NCBI GenBank assembly: GCA_012295275.1
Contig: CM022679.1
Location: forward strand, 7,352,169-7,383,168
Origin: Chrysomallon squamiferum
Taxonomy: Eukaryota > Mollusca > Gastropoda > Neomphalida > Peltospiridae
Direction: 5' to 3'
Length of the DNA: 31,000 nt
Shown: piece by piece, positions 1-11,287 of the stretch
Numbering within the stretch: the first letter of the stretch is position 1
Layout: each line of letters begins with the position of its first letter
Translations under genes and position numbers: made by a program
The notes under the pieces: model-generated
What the model was told of the DNA's origin: nothing
Databases searched by the model: none
Seen by the model: only the letters and a program-made list of their open reading frames with translations

Positions 1-695
1 GTCTGAATGACCAAAAGCCATAAATAGTTTCTGCAGACTTTTGGAAAGTGCATGTGAAAAAATAAGTTGCTGCTAACAGAGAATTTGTAGCCATTGGATT
101 AACGGTAGCAGGTTTCCTGTGTCATTTACTCTGTGGTACTAATCCGTATCATCAGCATAGAGACGTGGATTAAAAATCTTTAGTGCGTTGTAAATAAAAC
201 ACTTCTTCGTTCCTTTCTGAAAAGAAACGAAATTAACAACAACAAAAACAACAAACCGATCAAAAACCCCCACCTAAACAAATAAAACAAAAACAAACAA
301 TTAAACAAACAAAAACAACAACAAAATAAATAAATAAATAAAAATTAAAGCACTCCCAGAAAAAACAACAAAACAACAAAAAACAAAACTAAAAAACTAA
401 CAAAAACAAAACAACAATAAAAAACACACAATAACAACAACAAAATACCTCAAAAGAACAACAGATAAACAACAACAAACGAAAACACCACAGAAATAAA
501 ATAAAACTAAAGTCACACGATATGTTCTTAACTAAGTCTTTATATATTTATTTACTTTTCAACTTTCCCAGAGTTTTATTTTTCAGTTTACTCGAACCAT
601 CTAATATCAAACACCGAATTTAGATTCTATTATTTTTAGTTTAAATTATTTTTAAAATTGATTTTTATATTATAAAAACGTTTTCCGTGTTTCAG
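1..695 (+). other. Intron and upstream sequence of the astacin-MAM gene
   Basis: No exon is recognisable here. About 190-520 is a low-complexity tract rich in CAA and AAC (plus strand), with short TAAA runs. The stretch ends in a good acceptor (ttccgtgtttcag, ending at 695), so it is the intron before the first visible protease exon. The signal peptide and propeptide exons must lie to the left of the window. Confidence 0.6.
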
Positions 696-841
696 GACAG
701 GAACGCGGCTCGAAACTGGCGATACAAGTGGCCTAATGGTGTGATTCCCTACGTGATCGACACCAATCACTTTAGTAAGATACACTTTTATTAATAAAAC
801 CAACTTAAAAATTCCCGATATGTGTGTGTGTCTGTATGTAT

Positions 842-888
<47 letters not shown>

Positions 889-931
889 TAAAATCTGCAC
901 GGAATTAAAGTTATTAGTTCATGGGGAACTG

Positions 932-976
<45 letters not shown>

Positions 977-1062
977 TAAATGCCTTAGCAAATAAAAGAA
1001 AATCACAACTATAATGCAAGAAATAATATTGATTCAACTAGGCGGTACAATTTATTAACTCC

Positions 1063-1137
<75 letters not shown>

Positions 1138-1625
1138 CATTTGCTTTTAGTTAATAAATAAGGAATCATGTTTCAAGTTTACTGTCCAAGTATATCAAAG
1201 TAAATTTACATTCACCGTTCTACATTTTTATTTTTATATTCTGTTCTTGAATATCAAGACTAAAATGTTGATAGAGCAATTGGTGTTTGTCAGTATCAGT
1301 GGATATTAATTTGCCGTTCTAGCTGGGTCTTCGCTAGAAGCTATTAAACACGCAATTCGGACGCTAGAAGAAAAGACAGCGGTTAATGGGAAGAAATGTC
1401 TCACATTTGTCCCAAGAACTAATGAAGTAGCTTACGTTAGATATCAAGGTGGAACTGGGTAAGTTTAATATCTGTATATGTTTTTCCTTTGTGTGTGTGT
1501 GTGTGTATCCGTGCGTAAGTACATTTGCTTTTGGGCGTTGTATGTGTGTGTATGTATCGATCGAAAGATAGGTAGATAGATAAACATATAGACAGAATTA
1601 GCAAGACACGCTTGGAGTATTTCAG

Positions 1626-1659
<34 letters not shown>

Positions 1660-2944
1660 GGCAGGATCACAGAAACGCCAAGACACATATGAGAAAAAGA
1701 TAAGAGAAGAAAGAGAACGACAGTTACAGATAGGAGTGTAGCTATTGTTTTAGAATGAATAGACAGAGAAAGAAAGAAATGCAGAAAAAGGTTTCGTTTC
1801 GTTTCTTTGTTTCTGTCACTGTGACTTTGTGCTTAAATGTAAATATATTTTACACGTTTGGATCCACATATCTATACATTAGTTCGTATTTGCCTGACTC
1901 ACTATTATAAAAAGCTATTTTGCAGATGTCACACGCCTGTAGGAAGACATAACGGAATGTCTGGTATAACTTTAGGCAGAGGCTGTCTCAGAATTGGTAC
2001 TATCATGCACGAGACAATGCACGCGCTTGGCTTTTGGCACGAGCAAAGCAGACCGGACAGAGACAATTACGTCACGATTGAATGGAGTAATATCCAGAGA
2101 AGTAAATTAACTTTAATCTTAAATATTTTCGTTTAGCTCTGTTATGTTAAGACTGATTTTAAATGATTGTGAAAGCCTTAATACGAAGAATTAAACTTTT
2201 GTTAGTTAGAAAAACAAGCTACAATATTCACAGAAATAGCTATATTATCGCACCCCGCTGAATTCTCCATTCACAAACACAGAACCGCCAACCAAAAACC
2301 CCATCAAAAACTGAAACAACGTAATAAAATAAATAAATTAATCAATTAATGTTATATACCTCACTAGAAGACGAACAACATCACAGCTATTATTATTTCA
2401 CAAATGTTTCAGGCCACCAACACAACTTCGACAAATATTCGAACATTATGGTCGACACACAGGGAATCAGCTACGACTACGAATCTGTGATGCACTACAG
2501 CGCCTACAGTTTCGCCATAGATCGCCGGAAGCCGACAATAATTCCCAAGCAGTCTGGAGTGGTCATTGGTCAGAGAACACATCTTAGTCCTAAAGACATT
2601 CTCGAGATTCAAAAATACTATGGTTGCCTTACATCGCATCTATCCACTGACATACCGAGTAGGTATATAGGTAGTACTATTCTCATGAGGTAAAATGATA
2701 AATTTAGTCTGTATTTACCTTATGGTATAATATAAAGTTTTTTTTTTTTTTATTACGTGATCTTTTAACCAAGTTTAAAGCATTCTACAACAACTTTTAA
2801 AATTCTTTTTTTTTTTGTGTGCATGTATTGTTCTTAATGTGTTGGTTTCAGTCACATTGTATGTCTTTGCTGGTATTTCTGTTTCTTATCTGTTTCAGCA
2901 CAACCAACGCCAGGTCCCGGACAGAGTGAGAATTCGTTTTTATT

Positions 2945-2975
<31 letters not shown>

Positions 2976-3034
2976 TTTTGTTTATTAACAAACGAACACT
3001 GTATGTAATATCTAACTTTGTACTGGTCCTCTCG

Positions 3035-3074
<40 letters not shown>

Positions 3075-4929
3075 TCTCTCTCTCTGACTGTATATAAATA
3101 TATAACAGTTACACGAGACTAATCTGAAGAGTTAATGGTCTATTTACACAGTCGGAGAACTCTGCACGTTCGAGACTGGGATGTGTCACTGGTACAACGT
3201 TGGAAGCGACCACACCCACTGGATACGTCAAAAGGGATCGACGCCAAGTGTAGGCACGGGTCCTTCATTCGACCACACTACTGGAACCAGAAACGGTAAA
3301 ATTTGTGTTAGCCTTAGAATTACGTACAATCAATTGAAGAGAAGTCTAAATCACGGCTTTAGCAATGTTACTTCATAATCAGAGCCAACTGTACAATTTT
3401 AAAAATATGAAATTGGCTCGGTGTCCATTTTCTTATTATTTGCCTACCAATTCTTTTGTTTGATTAATGAAAATCATTTCATCTGGAAAGTTATATCCCT
3501 AGTAATGACGACATTCCCACCTGTGTAATACCGTGGATCTGCAACTCCAACGAATCTGCCTTTTCTAGCTCAAATAGTTTTGGTCTGTTAGATTAGTTAA
3601 GAGACAAATATGTACTACAAACATTCCAGCTTCATTCACATTTGCGTCTTTAACATCTGCTCCAGCAGTATTTGTTTCTGTTTAAATATACACAGAACAC
3701 ATTTCTCGTCAAAATGAAATATTGTTATTGTCTGTCAGATACTGAGAGAAGCAACGAAAGCAGATGCAGTATAAAGCATCGGGTTATAATACACACACAG
3801 AAACTAATATCAGTGTGAACATTTGTACACACATATGTAGTTTTATCAAAATATCGTCAGTTTATTTAGTGTTCTATTTAACATGCAGCTACATAATTAT
3901 ATTTAGTCAAGTTATAAAACTGTTTTGTAGTTTTACCTTTACTTTGTCTGTATCGGGTTTATGTGATTGTGTGTTTATATGTAGGCCTATTTGCGTGCGT
4001 GTTTGTTTGTAAGTAAATTTATGTATATTTAAGTGTATATGTGCGTACCTTAAATGGATATAAATGTTTATCTATGTTTGTGTGTGTATGTGTGTGTGCG
4101 GGCACGTAACATAATACTCCTGTAAGACAATAATACACTTTATAGGTCACTATCTTTACGTTGAGGCAACCGGACATATCTACCAGAGAGCTCGCCTCAA
4201 TTCAGACGTGCATCCTCCGGGGTACTACTGTCTCGAACTCTACTACAACATGTATGGCCATGATATGGGCTCTCTGAACATCTATGCAGTAACAGGAGCA
4301 ACCAGAAAACACATTCACTCATTCAGAGGCGACCACGGAAACCGCTGGATTCAATATCGTCTGAATTTACACGTCATGGGTGGTAATTTTATGGTAGGTG
4401 CTTCCAGTAGGATTATTTTCTTTTTTTGTTCCAGAGATTACTGATAATTTTTATAACCGATATTCACTAAACCGTGATAATTTTTATTTATCTTGGTTAT
4501 TTATCCGGTAATAGTAATAGTGGTAACAGCAACAGCAGAGTAGTAGTAATAATAATAATAATAAACGTATTTAAATCAACAATTCTATAATCATTAATAA
4601 TTAAAATTGTTTATTTTAAGAAAACCCTTTAATATAATACTTAAAAAATGTAAATTAATCAAAATACATATATACTTATCCTCTTATTCTATAGACGAAA
4701 AAAAAAAATCATAAAAAAATAAAAGACATTTAATAATTAAATAACAGTCATGTGGATATACATAATCTAATGGATGGTCTGATTATGACACTGTACGAAG
4801 ATCATTTCAACTGATTATTAATTTGTTTAATTTCTGTTTCAGATTGAACTCGAAGGCGACGTAGGTTCCAGCTACCGGAGCGACATCGCCATTGATGACG
4901 TTACTTTACACATCGGTCGATGCTCTTAA
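696..4929 (+). CDS. Astacin-family zinc metalloprotease with C-terminal MAM domain (5' partial)
   Basis: A secreted zinc endopeptidase of the astacin (M12A) family. Exons by splice sites and unbroken frame: 696-774, 1323-1458, 1926-2101, 2413-2658, 2899-2925, 3152-3295, 4146-4393 and 4843-4929. They give 380 codons plus TAA. Exon 1 opens with the mature N-terminal motif [11 protein letters not shown]. Exon 3 carries the zinc and catalytic motif [19 protein letters not shown]. Exon 4 carries the Met-turn [10 protein letters not shown], whose Tyr is a zinc ligand. The four catalytic-domain cysteines are present (KKC, GTGC, RGC, YYGC). A short Pro/Gly linker follows. A MAM domain with its four cysteines (LCTFE, MCHW, YYCLE, GRCS) and the signatures GHYLYVEA and DIAIDDV closes the protein. 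Squid digestive-gland proteases share this architecture, as known from the family. The signal peptide and most of the propeptide are outside the window. No catalytic residue is missing. The physiological substrate cannot be read from the sequence. Confidence 0.95.
820..1137 (+). repeat. Three microsatellites in one protease intron: TG, AT, TTA
   Basis: The intron between the first two visible protease exons holds an imperfect (TG)n at about 820-887, (AT)n at about 935-972 and (TTA)n at about 1065-1137. Confidence 0.95.
1629..1657 (+). repeat. (GA)n microsatellite in a protease intron
   Basis: A pure GA dinucleotide run of about 29 bp, between protease exons 2 and 3. Confidence 0.95.
2899..2925 (+). 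other. 27-nt microexon encoding the astacin-MAM linker
   Basis: A tiny exon of the protease gene between acceptor tgtttcag and donor gtgaga. It supplies the Pro/Gly-rich linker (TQPTPGPGQ, its first codon split with exon 4). It has phase 1 at both ends and a length divisible by three, so including or skipping it keeps the frame. Exon 4 also ends in a split codon beginning with A, so it can splice either to this exon or directly to the MAM exon at 3152. Confidence 0.75.
2945..3072 (+). repeat. (TTTA)n and (CA)n microsatellites in the intron after the microexon
   Basis: A TTTA run at about 2945-2979 and a CA run at about 3036-3072, both in the 226-bp intron between the microexon and the first MAM exon. 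Confidence 0.95.
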
Positions 4930-5047
4930 CTTTGTTAAAGAGAAATCGAGCCACTCTCCATTCTGAGATCGTATTTAGTTTATGGAAATACATTTTTACC
5001 TGATTGCAAGAAGCAGCAGAAGACATTTACCAACGATGATTTTATTT

Positions 5048-5053
5048 AATAAA
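5048..5053 (+). terminator. Polyadenylation signal of the astacin-MAM gene
   Basis: AATAAA lies 119 bp after the TAA stop of the protease. It is the first canonical hexamer downstream and falls in an AT-rich 3' UTR. The cleavage site itself is not visible. Confidence 0.6.
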
Positions 5054-5744
5054 ATTTTATTTTGATTACAAAAGGCTACATCTTACTTTCTTTATGCTTA
5101 TTATCAAGAGACAAAGACGATGAATGAGGAAGCAAGAATAGTGTTTATGTCACATGGACTCAAAGCGAGGGAGAATGAAACATTCACAAACGAAGTCTTC
5201 ATGTATACACATACAACATACACACATACACACATACAACACACAGAGACATACATACAGACATATGCATACAGATAGACATGGCTATATATTCATACAA
5301 AAAATTATATATATGATTGTTTTCGATTTTTAGCAGCTACTGTTTTTATGCTTGTCTGTGTTTAGAATATTAACTTCCCGGTAACGTAGAAGCTAAGATT
5401 CGGATAAGTATATATGATACAGGTGCTTACAAAAAAGGAGGTGGAAAGTTATTCTGGTAAAGAAAGATAAATTTGTGTATAATCTGTCTTCATAGTTCAT
5501 TGTTTCCCTAGAGTGTTTATGTGTGTATATATATATATATATATATGTATTCCACATTAAAGAAAAAATCCAATTAAAACCTATCAAACCAAGGTACAAG
5601 ATTTACATTGTATAACATGTTTTTTTAATATCCTGCTTTGACGTTTTTACCGAGCTGAACTCTTCAAACTGAATGTATCTACAGTAATTTTCGACTTAAT
5701 TTGTTCTTGCTTAAAATAATTATAAACCTTTCACTGGAAACATG
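5054..5744. other. Intergenic, no gene seen
   Basis: AT-rich DNA downstream of the protease. It contains a degenerate ACACAT tract (about 5200-5260) and a short (TA)n at about 5526-5546. No exon, transposon or RNA gene is recognisable. Confidence 0.5.
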
Positions 5745-5945
5745 TAGGGAATTAATATTGATCTATGTGTATACAAATATATATAAATATACACACATAC
5801 ATGTGAAACCAAAATATTCAATGACTTTACCAGTTCTTAATTTAAAAACAAAATCTTTGCCACGGTCTATTTTGATTGTAATATTAAAGGATCGAACCCA
5901 GATTCTGTGTGTTCTCGTCACCACTGACTTAAATGTCGGAACATA
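5745..5945 (-). mobile_element. Probable tRNA-derived SINE (minus strand)
   Basis: Read on the minus strand, a perfect RNA polymerase III B-box (GGTTCGATCC, complement of 5889-5898) follows an A-box-like element (TAAGTCAGTGG, complement of 5921-5931). The 21-bp gap between boxes is shorter than in a true tRNA, and no cloverleaf folds, so this is not a tRNA gene. An AT-rich body follows and ends in a TGTGTATA-type simple tail near 5760-5800, as SINEs often do. Borders are approximate, and no target duplication was found. Confidence 0.4.
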
Positions 5946-7933
5946 AATCTAGGTCGCCTAAACGTCATAACCTAAACTCTGTAGTCATTGTGTGGTCTGA
6001 TTATCCGTCCGTCGCACATATGTTTAAAATCCCACAAGCAGTTTACGTCAAGTGGTCGAACATTTCAAGAAATACGCAAAGACTGAAGAGATATACACAA
6101 AAGGTTATCATATTTGGGATTGTTTGAAGGTGAACAGCTGTCCTTTGATAAAACATTTTAGAAGTTCTGTGACAAATGCGTTGAACGTAATATTGTATAT
6201 ACTACTGTAGATATCAGCTAGACTATTTATCCAGCAAGCGTGGGACCCGAGGGTTAATATATATTTGCAATATAAAGTAAGCAAAAAAAATTAGAGAACG
6301 AAACTGGTTTTAACAAATACAAATTCTAAAACCGATTACTTCTACTGCTACTATTATTGCTATTACTAAGACAACTGCTACTATCACTGCTACTAGTACT
6401 ACTACTTCTACTACTACTATTACTACTACTTCTAATACTGCTGCTACTATTATATCAGCACCATCACTACAGCAGCAACAATTATTATTATTCAGTTTTA
6501 AATCTTCATCACCTCTCTAATTAGCGACAATGTAATCGACAGTATATTTATATTTCTAAATACTTTTATACGGTTTTATTTTATTTAATAATATCTTTGA
6601 TCTATTACGCACAAACAAACGAACATAAATAGACAAACATTTTCTTTTTTCCTTTTTATCTGTTTTAAACAACTCAACACTATCATAATTTCTGAATAAT
6701 ACTAAAATACTTTAATATTTAAAAAAATCTGGATACGATAGTTTGGAAAACAGCATTGCCTAAAAAAAAAAGAAGAGGAAAAAACAGAAACAGAGCGAGA
6801 GAGAACATAAAAGAAGAAGAAAAAGAAGAAGAAGAAGAAGAAAAAAGAAAAGAAGAAGGTAAATCTCTTATACGTTGAAGGATGAACTTAAGAAACATGC
6901 TGAGAGGAGAAAAAGCCAAAAGATTTTGTCTATAAATTAAACTCGAATGTCAGTTCTTTGAAATACGTACTCACGACTTGTACGTAATAATACTTAAAAA
7001 GGTTTTTAAGTACAAAGCATATGTGCGAAGGCTTTTGAGCTAATTATATAGTTAATGGAAAAGTAACAGGCAGGAAGTTATTTGCATTCATGTATGAAAA
7101 TGCACTGGATTATTTTTCTTTTTTGAATTTGGAGAAAACAAATATGTAGATATGCACTACAAAATTATTAAAACATCCTGTAAAAAATACACTCACACAC
7201 ACCCAAAAAGACACACACATATATGTGTGTATGTATCTTTTTAAAGTGTACTTTATTTATAATAAATGTGCTTACTTCGGAAACGCTGTACCGGTTTATA
7301 ACATTACTTCAAAAAAAAAAAAATGTATTTGTTTTTAAGACATTTAAAGTTTTAATTTATTTACCGGAGCGGTCGTAGTAAATTAATATTTTCTTCAACA
7401 CAGTTTAAAAAATAGACTAATATTCAGATATAGACTGATAAAAAGTAAATTAAAACACAAGAAGAAAAAAGAAAAATTAAGCGATGGACTGAAGAAATGT
7501 ACTGAGTAAAGAAAAAATAAAAATAAATAAGAAATCAAAGTGCTATATAAAAAAGTGAAGGATAAAAAAACAATCGCATACAGGAAAGAAATAATGAAGA
7601 AATTGTTTTATTAGAAGATGGTGCCTGTGTTATTTAGTGTATAAAACATCGGGCAAAAAAAAAAATTAGCCTGACCCTCCCCACCTTAACCAAAGAGTCC
7701 CCATGCTCCCGTGTTGATTGTTACTAGGTGGTTTTAACAAAACAAGATACTTTCTCAAGAATGTCGGGCAGTTATTTTGAGCGAAACTTTTCTTGTTTCT
7801 TTTGCAATGACAAGGGAGATAGTACTACAAAGCCTGTCGATTTATAGTCAGTGTGTACAAAAAAAAAAAAAAAAAAAATTAAAAAAAGAGGGAAAAAAAG
7901 GATAATTCTGTTTAGTTATATCATTTGAAATTA

Positions 7934-7978
<45 letters not shown>

Positions 7979-8164
7979 TTAAATAAAATCACAATAAATA
8001 TAAAAATCATTGAACAGAATGTGAAGACAGTTTACAAAATCCATTTAAACTATTCTTATAAAAAATCTTTAATTGTGTTCATTTGTATGTAAATGGTGTT
8101 ATTATGCTAATAACATTTGATTATTATTTGACTTTGTAACATATGCTCTCATGTTTTCAGATAA
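5946..8164. other. Intergenic, repeat-rich, no gene seen
   Basis: Contains an imperfect CTA/ATT trinucleotide tract (about 6340-6490), a GAA/A-rich tract (about 6766-6860), several poly-A runs and a (TTA)n run at 7934-7978. The stretch around 7670-7860 is of normal complexity but shows no exon borders. A 64-codon ORF at 5933-6127 resembles nothing I know and is probably chance. Confidence 0.5.
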
Positions 8165-8202
8165 TCAGTTACAAAAAAAAGAAAAAAAAGAAAAAAAAAA
8201 TA

Positions 8203-8214
8203 AAAAATAAATAA

Positions 8215-8262
<48 letters not shown>

Positions 8263-8347
8263 ACATAAGGACAACTAGTTGACAGCGAGAGACAGAATGA
8301 AACAGAGACAAAAAGACAGAATGGTTTGTGTTGTGTGCATGTATGTG

Positions 8348-8442
<95 letters not shown>
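8203..8442 (+). repeat. (AATA)n and long (GA)n microsatellites
   Basis: An A/AATA tract at about 8203-8262 is followed by an uninterrupted (GA)n at 8351-8442. ORFs in both strands here, coding only Glu-Arg or Ser-Leu, are products of the repeat and not genes. Confidence 0.95.
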
Positions 8443-8445
<3 letters not shown>

Positions 8446-8699
8446 TAAAATAAAATATAATAGAGGTAGAGTACAAAAAGAATGTTAAGAGATAACTTAA
8501 AGGTTGACTTTTTTTTTCGACTCTCAGAGGTTTTTAACGATACTGAAACTCAAAACAGCTTAACTCAACATTTTTTTTTTTTTTTTTTTGGAAACTATTC
8601 AGCTTTGTGTATTCCAGAGTGGCACTTCTCATTACAAGATACTTCAGCATGCTGTAAACATTATTTCTAGTTCTGTGTGTTGTGAGTAACTGTATTAGC

Positions 8700-8844
8700 T
8701 GCTACGGTTCTCTGAATGAAGAAGAAGGGATGGAAATGACTGAATACAGAGCGACACATTTGTTTTATTCAGCTGCCAGATAAGGCGAAACAACGTGTTG
8801 TGATCTGTATTTCCAAGGATGCTTCCTGTGGAAACAATTGACAA
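8700..8844 (+). other. Possible non-coding exon with consensus donor
   Basis: A stretch of normal complexity ends in a perfect donor context (ACAA then gtaagt, 8845-8850). It contains two short ORFs, one starting at ATG 8731 and one at ATG 8819 that runs into the donor. It could be a 5' UTR exon of a gene whose coding part I cannot identify. There is no other support. Confidence 0.15.
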
Positions 8845-9425
8845 GTAAGTTAGAGAAAAAAATTTAAAATTTAATTTTTAGGATCAGAATTTCTTTTCAC
8901 AGTGAACTCTCTCTTTATCTTTCTTTTGTCATATGGGTTTTCGATTATTTATTTATTTATTTTCGTTTATTTTTTTTTTGTGGGCTTATGTTTTTCTTTT
9001 CTTTCTTGCTTTCCATTTTTTAGTTTGCTGTCATTTTAAAACTAAACAAGATTGAAATTTTAATCAGAGTACGAATGAGTCACTGACATGAATCAGTACA
9101 TGTGATATGTGATAAAATTTAAACAGAGATCTACAGAATAATAAATAAAAAAAATGTGTGAAAGTGGCAAGAAGACAATGTGACTGACATTCTAGACAGC
9201 CAATATAGCATGATGCTGCAGTAAGTATGACAATATTGATTTGAAGTAAAACATTAATTAGCTTTTTGAGAAGCTTTCTTATATCAGAATATGCAGAGGT
9301 TACGCAGTAAGTTTTGAAATCTACTTAGTTATTTATTGTACACTGACATATACAAGCTGAGCAGATCTTGAGATAGATCGACATCCTTATCTAACAATGC
9401 ACATGTCGCATGCCGCATGTTGTAT

Positions 9426-9429
<4 letters not shown>

Positions 9430-9468
<39 letters not shown>

Positions 9469-9485
9469 GACAGAGAGAGAGAGAG
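9430..9485 (+). repeat. (GA)n microsatellite with CAGA interruptions
   Basis: GA run of about 56 bp, interrupted twice by CAGA. Confidence 0.95.
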
Positions 9486-9787
9486 ATTCTACAACTCTTC
9501 TGAGATCAAAAAACAATTATATTCACTCTTTCATTGTTTTAACAGATTAAAATATTAACGAGTTCAGAAGAGATAATGTAACAGTGAGATAAATTAGAAA
9601 CACGATATCATTGGAGTAGTTTGCATATTGATTTTTCTTGACATATTCAGCGTTTGTGCTGTTACAGAAACGTAAAGCTGTAGCTGTTTCGCAAATACTG
9701 CATAATCAAGACTGCAGATGAATATAAAGTATACTGATGACAGGCAAATATTTCATTTATTAGACGGTGTACGCGATTAAGGCTAAG

Positions 9788-9830
9788 ATGGTTTTGCACG
9801 CAAATATATTTGCATCCGTCGTCTTGCAAG
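9788..9830 (+). CDS. Candidate orphan first coding exon (weak)
   Basis: ATG followed by 13 mostly hydrophobic codons (MVLHANIFASVVLQ) and a consensus donor (G then gtaaga, phase 1). A usable acceptor (ttcatttattag) lies 23 bp before the ATG. The hydrophobic stretch could begin a signal peptide, but no basic N-terminal residue is present. No downstream exon could be linked to it with confidence. Splicing to the acceptor at 11150-11151 would give only 11 more codons. It may be the relic of a secreted-protein gene, or chance. Confidence 0.15.
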
Positions 9831-9989
9831 GTAAGATATTTTTCAATTATTTTTCAACTCTACTCTGGATAGAATTTCCAAGTTATTCAACTTATTCTGA
9901 ACTAAACTCCAAAGTTGTTGAACGATATATGTCTGTTTACATTTCGTGTATTGTTTACTGTACGCTTGGTGATTCGTGATATGGTATGT

Positions 9990-10775
9990 AGTATATTGTT
10001 TTATAATTCATTATCTGGTAAGTGCTACCTTGTTTTATAATTCGCGTTGTAGTATGAACCAAACAGTTTTATGATTCGTGTTTTGGTATATACTTCACTG
10101 TTTTATGGTTCTTGTTTTTGTGTGCACTACACTGTTTTTTTTATTCATGTTTTGGTATTAACTACACTGTTTTATGATTCATGTTTTGGTATTAACTACA
10201 CTGAATTATGGTTCTTGTTTTGGTGTGCACTACACTGTTTTGGTATTAACTACACTGTTTTATGTGTCATGTTTTGGTGTGCACTACACTGTTTTATGTA
10301 TCATGTTTTGGTATTAACTACATTGTTTTGTCATGCACCACACGGTTTTATGATTCGTGTTTTGGTATGTTCTGCAGAGTTTTATGATTCATGTTTTGGT
10401 ATGTACTACACCCACTTATGGTTCTTGTTTTGGTGTGCACTACACTGTTTTATGATTCATGTTTTCGTGTGCACTACACTATTTTATGATTCAAATTTTG
10501 GTATGTTCTACACTGTTTTATGGTTCGTGTTTTGGTACAAACTACATTATTTAATAACATTTGTAGTGTTTTATAATTCTTGTTAAGATACGAACTAAAA
10601 ACTAAACTGTTTTATATTTTATGATTTGGTGCGTTCTATACTCTTTTAGAAGTCGTGTTGCGATATATTCTATACTGTTTTATAATACGTATTGTGGTAT
10701 GTACTGTACTGTTTTATAATTCGTATTTGGTAGCTACTATACAGTTTTATAATTCGTGTCGTATATAGTATACTA
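9990..10775 (+). repeat. Minisatellite, unit about 34 bp, about 22 diverged copies
   Basis: The core unit runs like CTGTTTTATGATTCATG followed by TTTTGGTATTAACTACA. It alternates among variants with GGTTCTTG or GATTCGTG in the middle and GTGTGCAC or TATTAAC near the end. Two units (around 10236 and 10323) are shortened to 20 bp by the same kind of internal deletion. Copies decay towards both ends, so the array is old. A 171-codon open frame (10071-10586) lies inside. Because 34 is not a multiple of three, the encoded protein simply cycles through the three frames of the repeat. I regard it as non-coding. Confidence 0.9.
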
Positions 10776-11060
10776 TTTTTTGTTTGAATTATGGAGCTTC
10801 TTTTCTTATTCTGTTTTTAAAATACTGTTTTATGTTTTGTGTGAACTACGTTAATTAGTCATTAGAGACGTGATATTTATTATATTGTTTGATAAACCAT
10901 AATCTCTTATATTTAATATTTATTTTATTTTCACCGTTGCATACTGACTTTATAGCAATCCTTTGCTCGAATCTAATACGCATTTTAACTGCACTGTTTC
11001 ATGAAATAACTTATATTTGGCCATAAAACACATAAATGTTTAAACTCACAGCCTTTTTTC

Positions 11061-11065
<5 letters not shown>

Positions 11066-11100
<35 letters not shown>

Positions 11101-11192
11101 CGTATTGATCTGTTAATACATAAAATAATGAATATTTGATTTCGATTGCAGAAACTCACAGCAATAACATGCCGTTTAATCTATAACCAGCT

Positions 11193-11285
<93 letters not shown>
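11066..11285 (+). repeat. Poly-T and long (GA)n
   Basis: Poly-T at about 11066-11095, then (GA)n at 11198-11285, 88 bp and pure. Confidence 0.95.

Positions 11286-11287
<2 letters not shown>

Noticed and set aside
10071-10586. 171-codon plus-strand ORF
   Set aside because: It lies wholly in the 34-bp minisatellite. The protein is the three-frame cycle of the repeat, its start is not in a good context and it shows no domain.
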